DNA of 64,000 nt from Theristus sp. LFF4_11 (Eukaryota; Nematoda; Chromadorea; Monhysterida; Xyalidae), in NCBI GenBank assembly GCA_030248135.1, contig JASANC010002613.1, positions 1-64,000 of the forward strand, read 5' to 3'. Position 1 is the stretch's first letter. Each line of letters opens with the position of its first letter. Made by a program: the position numbers and the translations under genes. The notes below the pieces were generated by a model. It was not told where the DNA came from. It saw only the letters and a program-made list of their open reading frames with translations, and did no database searches. Below, piece by piece: positions 53,926 to 64,000 of this stretch.

Positions 53926-56900
53926 CGACGCAAACTCTGCGAGTCCCATGCTTGTCACACATCAGGTACGGTGATACCGACTTCGGTGTCAACTGCACTT
54001 GCTGAATGTAAAATCAGGGTGAAAATCTGGAAAGTTGGCCGGTTGTTCCTCAAACAGTAACCACGTGGCGGTTTTCTCAAAGGATAAACTCGTTGGATTG
54101 TTTTTCGAAAACAACAAACTTGCGTGCTTTTGCACCCGTCGCAGCAGACACACGAATGAACAGACAACAACTGTTAACCGTAGGCCACGGATACGTTCGG
54201 TGCGCGGATATGTCAGGCGTTTGTAGGCGGGATCCTCCAAATAAACATTGTTTCACTGCGTAATATGGGAATATCATTGTAGATAAATCAAACTGCACGC
54301 GAAAAAGATCTGTGAGTACGAGTCCGCATACTGCATGTGCGAAAGAACAATACAAAATACGCAACAATAAACGTTTGCACGCAGAACTACGAACAACGCA
54401 ACGCACCCTACGCTTATCAGCAACAAACGACGCGACGAACGGAAGGCGGAGCCAGCGCCCGCGTCACGCCGACACCGCAGCGCATTATGGGCCCGCCGGT
54501 GGGCGGGCACCTCGGCAATCAGGTAGGTGACAGTGTGATTGGTTGTTTCAACCTGTGTCACTGGTTTTCCGAAGAACGGCAGAGCTGGACGTGAGAAAGC
54601 GCTGAGAGAGGGCGAACTCTGCTCTCTAGGTTCGCTGATGTTTTACCCAGACTATATGCTTTGTCAGTTGTAACACCTCTTGGGGAGTTCTGCCTGGTTT
54701 CACACAGACTCAAACAAATTGCGCACGCTGAGAAAAAGCGCCACGTTTACTTACTAAATTCCGTGAGACACCTTGTAGCAGATGACCACACTAGAACGCT
54801 AATCAAACCATAATAACTACCATTGCAGGCCGGCAGTCAACAGAACAACAATAACAACAACAACCAATCGAAATCGACGTCCAAGTCTCGGTGGAAACTG
54901 TTCGAGCGAGCGAACTCGCAATGGTGGAATCCGCAGTTCTCCTCTGTCACGCTCGAGTCGATCTATTGGAAGTGCAGCTTCCCGCAATTGCGCGACCGTT
55001 TCCGCTGCGGTCTGGTCTACCTGATCGTGACGGAAGTGGCGTGGTTCTTGTACCACGTGCTTGTGCCGCTCAATCAAGGTCACAGACTGCGCCTGCCGCT
55101 TGCGTTTGACTGTTTACACACACGCCTAAAAAATCAAATTTTCGTTTTCGTTTCCGAAATTTTTGTCGAAAGTCTAACTGACCATGTTTCTGAGCACAAG
55201 ACTCACCGTTTACGCTTCACTTCTGGCGCAGGTTTAAAAAAGTCTGTACCACTGATTTCTATCATGAATTTGCGGTTGCAGGCGGTGGCGGCGTCGACCG
55301 CGTCTCGTGGCACATCGGGCTTGCGCTGCTGATTGCGGTCACATGCGCTGTGCTCGGCTTCACTTTCTCGTCGCACAACTACCAGCGCTTTTACCTGCCG
55401 ACGTCGTTTCTTTGTGCGTTTATACGGACACAGTCGAACTCTATGACATATCCAGCTAGCTGAATGATTGGTTGGTGGTCACCATGTGATGCATGGATTC
55501 TGTGCAAACCAAACTTCGCCTCCACACAGTAATTCATGGACCAACCAAACAGCTAGTTGGGTATGTTTTAGAGTTCGACTGTTTATTTTTGTTCTAGCAA
55601 AGTTTCAATCTTTAAGCGGCAAGTCAAGATCGCCTAAGTGACTCGGCTTTATTTAGCAGACTCGGATCACTTTGCCAATTTTGAATTTCGCGTCATGCAT
55701 TAAGCTGTTAACCTATTGATGATTCAAAGCCAAGTGCACAAAGTACCAGTTTAATTCCCATATTCAAATGCCATTGGAGCAATTTGGGGCATTCACCCAG
55801 ACTCTATTGCCTTCGAACACGTAATATGGTACACCCAATGGTATACCCAACGGTACACCAATGGTACACCCAATGGTACACCCAATGGTACACCCAATGG
55901 TACACCCAATGGTACAGCCAATGGTACACCAATGGTATACCCAATGGTACAGCTCATGGTACACCTAATGGTACACCCAATGGTACACCCAATGGTACAC
56001 CAATGGTACACCCAATGGTACACCCAATGGTACAGCCAATGGTACACCAAAATGGTATACCCAATGGTACAGCTCATGGTACACCCAATGGTACATCCAA
56101 TGGTACACCCAATGGTACACCCAATGGTACACCAATGGTACACCCAATGGTGCACCCAATGGTACAGCCAATGGTACACCAATGGTATACCCAATGGTAC
56201 ACCCAATGGTACACGCAACGTGTCAAAGCTAAGTGCACAACGTGCCCGGTTTCATTCTCATATTCCAATTATGCCCAGGCATGTTCCTCGTGTGCGTCGT
56301 CTCGCTGCTGGCGTTCAGTCTACCGTCGGTCGGTGAGCAACCGGCCGTCAGTCCCGTGGGCGCATTCGTCACGAGCGTCGAGGTCGTGCTGCTCCTGTAC
56401 ACCGTCATACCGTTGCCACTGTGAGTGTTGGCAATTTTTTTGTAAGATTATTCTGCGACTCAATCGAATGGAAACCAGTTTCAATCCTTATGTGGCAATT
56501 TCAAACAGCCTGAGGGACTCGGTTCTATTTAAGGGACACGGATCACTCTTTACAAATTTTGAATTGCCGCGTCGGGCATGCAACTGCTTATTCGTGTCTT
56601 TTTCGCTGTCGTGTCTGTTTCGTCTCTTCGATTTCTGTCTCGTTTGTCAGATTTTTGCTTGACGGTCGATTACGGTAGAACTAGGGTTACGGGAAAAAAA
56701 AAATCCGGATTTTTTTTTTAAATTAAAAAAAAAAAATTTAAAAAAAAAATTTTTTTTTACAAGTTAGGTTTGTTCGAAGCGTCTCGTCGAGCTGAGTTCA
56801 TCTAGACTATTTTCAGAACGATCCGGAAAACTATAAGAGCGAAAATCGTGTTTTATTGAAATTATGTCCATTTCATAGAGGGAAAGTTGCATTTTCAACA

Positions 56901-59900
56901 GTAAAACAGGACAATTTTCGACGTGTACTTGAATATTGAACCGTTCTTAGTTGTTCCTCTTTAGAAAATTACCAAAATTTGACTGTGTTCAAAAATTCCT
57001 GTTTGCTGTAGCTGAGTCGGCAACCCCTGTCGACCCGGTCCCCCCCCCCCCCAAGACACTTACTTTCAGGTTCAACCAGCTATGCTATCTGCCACATGGC
57101 GAGAGCCCACTCTTCAAATCATCGTATCGAAAACACGTACCATGATTTCGCGATCACGTTGCGGGCAACTGACAGACGCAAGTTTAACACGTTAGTTTAG
57201 CTCAGCACGCAAGTTTTAACATGTGGCCATGTTATCGGGTATCTGAAAAACGGTCGTGTGATGTGGTATTAACCAACATCTCCGCTCAAATTGTTTAACA
57301 ATATATCGCACAACTCCATTGTAGACCTATAACATACGCCAATCAACAAGATATCATGTTCATCTCATGGCCTACCGACTGAAAAACATGTTCTAAGTTG
57401 CAAGAAAACGATTTCTGAAACGATATTTCAATTCAGTTAAGTCATTTCAACGCTAAAAATTGACTCTAGAAGTCATCCAAATCGAAAAACATGGAGTACG
57501 TCGGTCAAAATGACCAAATAATGACATGTACCTAAGCACACAAAGAAGTTGGGAAGAAAATTTGGTTTGAACTTTCAAAAAATTATGCCATAAATCGAAT
57601 TTTCAGAGCAAAGTAGAAGAAAAATTTTTCAATTTTTTTTTTTTAAGTTTGAAAAAAAAATCCAAATTAAAAAAAAAACGAAAAAAAAATAAAAAAAATT
57701 TTTTTTTCAAAGCCCCTAACCCTAGGTAGAACTGTCAAGTCACAATGTTACCCCATGTGGTTTTGTCAAACACGTGGCTTGGTTCAGATCTTTATTTAGA
57801 GCAAAAACACACAATAATGCAATAAACAAGCTAATAACATGAAACCCGAGGAGCGCACAGAACCGTCAACGTTGTTGAAAGTTGAAGGCATTTCATTTTC
57901 TCAGTCGTCAAGATTTCAAAAGGTGAGTAGGATAAAAACTCTCCTGTTTGACCGAAGTCAACTTGTTTCCATGTGGGAACTTGATTTGGAACTGTTCCCC
58001 GGCTCTTGCTTGTTATCCCTGAGTGTTTGCTGAGACTTTCTGAGGACTCAGATAGAAACAATGGCTTCTCAGTTATCACAGTGTGTGGTGAAAATAAAAC
58101 AGGAAGCAAAGTTAAGAATGCACATGCACATTCATTCTTGAAAACAACCAGTCAGTAAAACTATGTCGTATAGCTTTTCGACTGGCAATACGCGATACAC
58201 ATGCGGGAGTCAAATATTTCATCAAGTGCCGCGCGAATTAGCGCGCCTAAAACATCCTGCTTTCAACCAAACACGCAAAAGTCCACGCACCAAAAACAAA
58301 CAAAAAAATTCCGAAAAAAACGTGAAAATTTCTAAATTCTTGATGACGGAACAAAAACACCAAACACCGCCAAACACAAACGACTTTGAGCGAACGCCCC
58401 TTTTCGCAGGTACGTGTGCGTCGTGGTGGGCCTGCTCTACACGATCCTGTTCGAGGTGCTCTCCCTGAATCACAAGATCGCCAGCGGCACCAGCGGCGAC
58501 GACGGCACCATTGACCTGCCCGGTCTCAAGCTCGTCCTGCATCTGGGCGTGCATCTGCTCGGAGTGCACATCTACATCCTCTCGCAGGTATGCTACGGAA
58601 TGGCCGAGTAAACATGGCGGCTTTTTCAGGGTGCAAGGAGCGCGCGAAATTTGAATGAAAGAAAAAAGACGATCAGAAATTTTAAAATTGTGTGCAAATT
58701 TGACGTGTTTTTTTAAGCTGATTGTGATTCTTTCGTGCTATTCTGTTCATTCTTTCGCACTTGCACACAAGTTTGAGAATTATCTTGGTATTCTAGAAAA
58801 AGACAACTCGAGTGATCCCGCCTTGATGAACTGCCTTATTTATTCGGCCATAGTATTGCATGTTCGTTGAATTTGTTTGTGTCACATTTGTTTGTGTGGC
58901 TTTATGTGGAGCTCGCGAATCTGCATCGTACTCTCAACTTTTTCTTCAATTTGTTTTTGTAAATTTCAACATTTTGAAATTTTTTGCAAAAAAAAATCAA
59001 AACGTTTTCAGGTTTTTGTGCACACTTCTTTTCTTTCTTGCAGGTCCGCCATCGAAAGACGTTCCTGAAGATCGGCGAGTCGCTGATCGCACGAAAGAAA
59101 CTCGAGTCGGAGACGCAGTTCAAGGATCGCATGATCGAATCGGTGATGCCACGCTTCGTCGCCGACCAATTGCTCAAGGAGACGAACGAACTGCGCAGAA
59201 GCAGCATCAATCCCGACTCTGGTGGGTGTCGCGAATTGTTCTTTTTTTTAGCGATTTCTTCATATTTTGGTGAAGCCTCTTCTAGTCGGAAGACAGTGGT
59301 GCGCGCGCGGTTATGCTTCAACATATTATCACGCATTATTCAACATATTATCACGCATTATTCAACATATTATCACCAAAACAGCACCATGCCTGTGTGC
59401 TGACACGCGAATTACTACGATTACGGTAATCATCGCATGTGAGCCGGTGTGTTTGTTTAGCGACTGTGCAACATCAACGGAGGCGAGGTCTTCAGGAAAA
59501 AGAACTTCGCAACCGCAAAGCCGGACTACTCGACCACCCCCCCCCCACGGGCTATAAGGCTTCGCTGCACCCAAGGGAGCTCTGAATGGCATAAGGGACA
59601 TCTGTCTTTTTCTTAGGGGACTACACTTCTCTGGTATTATGCCGTGCACTGCAGAATGAAACTGACTGACTGACTAAGGGTATCACCGAAAAACCCCTAA
59701 AAAACCGCAATCTCTTCCACCGCAGGCGCCCGACTCGGCTCGACGATCGCCTCCGCCGCCGCCAACAACACGAGCACGAACGCCGCAGCAGCAGCGACAC
59801 GCCGCATCCCGAGCGGCATGGTGGCCCGGGCCGGCGCCGGCCCCACGTTCCGACCGTTCACGATGAACCTGATGACGAATGTCTCGATACTGTTCGCCGA

Positions 59901-62900
59901 CATTTGCGGCTTCACACGAATGTCGGCCAACAAGACCGCTGATGAGCTCGTGAATCTGCTGAACGACCTGTTCGGACGCTTCGACCGCGTCTGCAAGCCG
60001 AAAGGCTGCGAGAAGATCAGCACACTTGGTGAGTGGTGAAACAGAATCAACACGTTTCTCAATCTAATTCGTGTTTGTGTTGGCTTCATTGTTTACCGAC
60101 AAGTCAGCCAGTGTTCACACAACACACAACATCCCTGTGAGTCCGTGCGCGTCATTTCTACAGTCCAACTCAATAACAAATCCCACTAGCTGATTGGTTG
60201 GTTGGTCACGTGATGCATGGATTATATGCAAAGTAAACTCGGCCAAACTCAGCAATCCATGCACAGAATGCATGCATCAACCAATCAGCTGCAATAGTTG
60301 GGTATGTTATAGAATCAGACTGTAGTTGCTGCTATGCGCTGTACCGCAGTGTTCAATCCGGGTCCGAAGTTCTGATGTCCGTGTGCTCTTTCAATCGTGT
60401 GTTGTGATATCGCACCATGTTTTTTGACGTTTTTCTGCATTTTGCCCCCCCCCCCCCCCAACAAAATCTTCCTGCACATCATTCTGTTATTGGTTTTTCC
60501 ATTTTCCACCAAGGTGACTGCTATTACGCGGTGTCCGGCTGTCCGGAGGCTCGTCCCGACCACGCGAAGTGTTGCGTCGACATGGGCTGGTCGATGATAC
60601 AGTCGATAAAGCAGTTCGACATTGACCGAGGACAGGTTGGAGTTTATTTCTATGAATAATACCGCTGAATTTAAAAAAAAACTTATTTGCCGAACTATCT
60701 ATACTTGCCGCCGGTTCATACCGGCGAAACCGCAAACAGCGAACTTCCTGTATTGAACCCGAGCGTGTATTGTGAGAAGATTAGAGGACCGTTTCAGCGA
60801 TCTTGAGGGCCCGCTTCAGAGACCTCCAGAATCCCCCGTCCGGGATCGTTAGTGTCCCGCTTCGGAGATCTTGTGGGTCCCCGTCCGGCATTGAGGGACC
60901 TTCTTCAGTTTGTGAATCGTTTCGTGGTACACCACAATTTGCTCCGTATTGCCAGAGTTTTCGTGCTTCTTGGCGTTGATTCTCTGCTAAAGCATTCCAA
61001 CTAGCGTTTTTATCACCAAAAGTTTTTTACTGGCTCCAATTTTTGGTGTTTAAATGGATCGATTTGTGTGAAAAAAGTTTACACGAAAAAAGAAACAACG
61101 ATCATGTGACTTTTATTTGTTTCAGGACGTTAACATGCGCGTCGGCATACACACTGGCAAAGTGATGTGTGGGCTGGTCGGGACGAAACTATTCAAATTC
61201 GACGTCTTCTCAAATGACGTCACCTTTGCGAACGAAATGGAGAGCTCAGGTTTGGTTTTTTTCAAGATATGTTTAGTTTCAAAATCAAGGACATCGTTAT
61301 CATTATTCTTTAACAGAAGCTCAATTGCCTGCGACTTTGCTAATTTGTTCATTTTTTCTCCTTATTTTAAGGGCAAGCGGGGCGTATACATGTGTCCGAA
61401 ACAACGGCGGCCTTCTTAGTTGACGACTTTCAGTTGGAGCCAGGCGAGGATTACGCTGGTGAGGTTTTTTCTTGGTTAGATTATGACTGTGTGAGTGTTG
61501 TAGTTTTTTTGTGGATCAATTGCTTTTGAATTGACTTGTAGAAAATCAATACTACGTTAGCGGAATTCAAAAGAGAGCCCGAAAATTTTGGAATTTTATT
61601 TTTCTGCGCCGCCAAAACAAAGTTGACGGTAGATTGAATCAGAGTCTGCATTGTTCAGAGCGTCCAATCTCGAAACGGGTGAAAAACAGTGATTTGAGAA
61701 TTTCTTGGTGAAACCAGTCTGGTTGCTCGACACATTAGTTGAGGTTTTTGTTGAGTAACAATTGATGGTGATACATGTGGCTCCCCCGGTTTCTTTGCCG
61801 GTTTCACACCGAAGTTTATGCGCCCAATGCAAGCGTGTTACAAGTTACAAATTCAACGCAGACGTTTGAGTGCTTGACAGTGGGTTTTGCTCTTGAAAAC
61901 AGCTAAAATGCCATAGTCCGCAAGCGAAATTCCAATATCAAGAACATATAAAAGCTAAATTCAAATTCAAGCTGGTGTGGATCACTCGCACGGGCAGGGT
62001 GCTCTGGCTGTATAATGCACTCTGCATCACTCTGATATGGAAATTCGATTAGACGAAGGGGAATTACATAATGCATTTATTACGGGAGTATGCGCAATTT
62101 CGGTGCTGAATCTAATTCAATTTCACAGTATGTGCATGTAAGTCTCAGTTTAAGCTGTCAGACCTAGGTGTGTGTGTGTGTGTGTGTGTATGTCATGCAG
62201 GATGCAGAAAAAAGGCGCTTTCTAAAAATAGTTGTCTGGGTAGTCAACGTTTATTTGATTCATATGCGAGCCCACGATCGAAGAGGGAACAGCGCATATA
62301 AGTGTTACATGTACATATGAACAAAGGCGAACACATATCAATCACCAGGCATATCTGCCTGACACAAAAAGCAGATGTATCGTGCAGAAGCAGATATGCA
62401 GAAACACACACATATGCAGAGCAGAAACACGGAAATTTGCAAATTACAAAGTTGTAAATTGTAAAGCGTTCACGATACGGTATTACAAGTAGTGGACAGA
62501 ATTTGTTGCTCTTTTTTGTAGGTGTGAAGACGTACTTCGTCACGGGCCGGCTGAAAGGCTCGGTCACGCCGGACACGAGTTCAATACCGGCGGAGAACGC
62601 GCCTTCAACGGGGACGCAACGGGTCGGGCGGACTGCTTCCTTCAAAAAGGTACACACAACAAAGAAAACAGATTTGTTCAAAAGAAACGCTGAAACCGCA
62701 GGGTTTGGCAATGGGTTTGTTTGAGTCCAATGAAGAAAAGGTGCACCAGTTTTTGTTGCCCGCGGAAACTGTGTGTTTTTTAATTGGATAATAACATCTT
62801 CACAACTAAAATTCATGATAAAATTTTTTTAGAAACTATCGAAAAAGCTGAAAGCGCTACAACCGACGACGTCACTGCCCCCACGCTCCGGCACTGTCGC

Positions 62901-64000
62901 TGAGGCAAGCCTGAAGCAGCGTCTGCTCTCGGCACGTGACCACAACAAGGAGGCGTTGACTGTTACGAACGCGCACGTCTGTCGAGTGTTGCTGTTTTGA
63001 AAATCTTTGATTTCAGTTATGATTCTTTATATTTTTGTTTCTGCGAGTCTGCGACTAAATGCGTTGGAAAACGATCCGCAGAATGGAAATTATGGTTTCA
63101 TGCTTGATGCGGCAATTCGAAATTGCCCACATAAGCGGCGGTGTCCGGTTTCAGACACACCGCTGTAGAAGAACAACTTGCCCTTCTTGCTGCCCTAAAA
63201 TGCATCAGCCATCTCTTGCACATTCTATTCTTCCAGAAATTTAGAAAATCTTTTTCGGGAGTTGCGATGGACATGGTCTCCAATTTCCTGTTAAGGACGG
63301 CAAAAGAGAGCAGCAAGCTTCGCGGGACCCTCACTTCACCGAAACTGGAAGCGGACACTGCTGAGCTAACAGTGTACACGTACATATTGACTCACCGGAT
63401 CGAGTAATATTCCGAAAAAAAGCAAGAAAATCTAACAATAACAAAAAACAACAACTTCAGCCGGGCGACCTCAGCTGCGAGGAGTACCTCGCGACGGGCA
63501 AACGGCGCTCCGCCTCTGAGCAGGCGATCTGCACGGCGCTGCACCAGTCGACCAGTCCCACGCACGAGCAGGCGCCCTCATCGCGAACGTCGGCGATCAC
63601 GGACCCCGGTGGGGCGGCCGCTGCTGCTGCGGGCGTCACTGTCAGCACAGGTGGATGGATAGGGGCTGCAGCTTTTGGCTTTTTTTCGTTTTATCTTTCA
63701 TGGACTGTCACTGTGTACTTGATCGAAATTCTCAATACTCATCTCATACACACATTACTTTCTGCAAAGCAAAACACACCCGAGCAGACGAACTTATTGT
63801 ATGTGTCGATATGTGCTGGCACTGTGCGCTCAAGCCTGAATGACAGCATATCTGGCCGCATAACATAGATCGCATATCTTTTGGTGGTGCAGACAAAGTA
63901 ACCACAGAGATAAAAAAATTCGCTGAAAAATAAACAACAACAACTTGCAACGCTGTATTTTGTAAATTCCGCGACTAATCAATACGTGTGCAGACGTACG
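53897..64000 (+). CDS. ADCY9-like: Membrane adenylyl cyclase, type-9-like (5' part, runs off the window)
   Basis: It converts ATP to cAMP at the plasma membrane. Fourteen exons join in frame: 53897-53965, 54421-54522, 54829-55078, 55282-55413, 56279-56420, 58410-58587, 59044-59221, 59726-60028, 60514-60635, 61126-61249, 61372-61458, 62522-62649, 62833-62961 and 63461-63650 (711 codons so far). After an Asn-rich N-terminus come six membrane spans (from [19 protein letters not shown] to [15 protein letters not shown]), then [19 protein letters not shown]. The C1a catalytic domain follows: [18 protein letters not shown] with metal Asp, [31 protein letters not shown] with the second Asp, [13 protein letters not shown] and [12 protein letters not shown]. 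The words FGRFDR and [12 protein letters not shown] point to the ADCY9 branch. An Ala/Asn-rich insert (residues ~352-385) precedes C1a. C1b begins in exons 12-14. Spans 7-12 and C2 lie beyond 64000. Confidence 0.95.
55431..55581. mobile_element. AGTCGAACTCTAAA-family MITE, copy 3
   Basis: CAGTCGAACTCTATGACATA to TTTTAGAGTTCGACTG. It lies in intron 4 of the cyclase, 17 bases after the donor. TA is not preserved at the edges. Confidence 0.78.
55828..56216. repeat. 12-bp minisatellite (ATGGTACACCCA)
   Basis: About 32 units with small variants (TATACCC, CAGCC, CAGCTC) and some 9-10-base units. It lies in intron 4 of the cyclase and ends about 60 bases before exon 5. The long open frames in both directions ([16 protein letters not shown]) are by-products of the 12-base period. 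Confidence 0.92.
56682..57724. mobile_element. hAT-type element, copy 2
   Basis: The 8-base duplication GGTAGAAC is at 56674-56681 and 57725-57732. The inverted ends are TAGGGTTA(C/G)GGG. Long A and T runs lie inside both ends and there is no intact frame. It lies in intron 5 of the cyclase. Confidence 0.88.
58596..58853 (+). mobile_element. GGCCGAATAAA-family MITE, copy 5
   Basis: CGGAATGGCCGAGTAAAC to TTATTCGGCCATAG with TA at both edges. The left TA is at 58594-58595, within the first eight bases of intron 6 (GTATGCTA). Confidence 0.85.
59296..59385. repeat. 22-bp tandem repeat
   Basis: About three units of CAACATATTATCACGCATTA in cyclase intron 7. It is followed (59440-59660) by sequence similar to 36500-36570 that ends in (CTGA)n, possibly a second SINE family. 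Confidence 0.7.
60161..60322. mobile_element. AGTCGAACTCTAAA-family MITE, copy 4
   Basis: CAGTCCAACTCAATAACAAA to the end AGAATCAGACTG, with TA at both edges. It lies in cyclase intron 8. The arms CTAGCTGATTGGTTGGTTGG and CATCAACCAATCAGCTG are inverted. Confidence 0.82.

Noticed and set aside
55784..56662. 292-codon frame (MVHPMVHP) and antisense VPLGVPLG frames
   Set aside because: By-products of the 12-base minisatellite; it overlaps an intron and exon 5 of the cyclase in another frame.

Overview
This is eukaryotic, animal DNA. Genes are split by GT-AG introns (one GC-AG) with pyrimidine-rich acceptors, coding exons are GC3-rich islands in AT-rich surroundings, and much of the window is small non-autonomous DNA transposons, SINEs and minisatellites. 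The content (a type-9-like membrane adenylyl cyclase and amidated-peptide precursors) suggests an invertebrate metazoan. I could not place it to a phylum. No rRNA genes, CRISPR arrays or bacterial operons were seen. All exon models were built by hand from reading frame, splice sites and intron phase.

Layout: (1) 3.1-4.1 kb, 36.7-39.0 kb and 44.6-46.2 kb (+ strand) hold three small secreted peptide precursors. Each has a signal sequence, dibasic KR sites and C-terminal Gly amidation signals (RYY-, LDRF- and RYRW-amide). In all three a phase-0 intron falls exactly between the K and R of a KR site, and in all three that intron carries a copy of the same G/C-run MITE. (2) 12.8-28.3 kb is a duplicated block on the minus strand. 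It has an intact nine-exon gene for a secreted Cys-rich modular protein (374 aa, 22.5-26.4 kb), a short intact four-exon paralogue (212 aa, 12.8-14.3 kb), and between them a broken copy destroyed by transposon insertions. Two candidate genes on opposite strands lie inside the broken copy (17.1-19.1 kb). (3) 29.2-36.2 kb is transposon territory: a TTAA-flanked element with terminal repeats over 1 kb, then a nest of three elements one inside another. (4) 47.1-47.8 kb (minus) encodes a one-pass membrane protein with two PPSY motifs. (5) 53.9-64.0 kb (+) holds the first 14 coding exons of an ADCY9-like adenylyl cyclase. It covers the N-terminus, six membrane spans and the first catalytic domain and runs off the end of the window.

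The clearest unusual signal is the peptide-precursor trio: shared exon architecture, related peptide ends and the same transposon family in the equivalent intron. The second is the Cys-rich secreted family, whose C-terminal domain resembles, from memory, a prokaryotic domain of unknown function.
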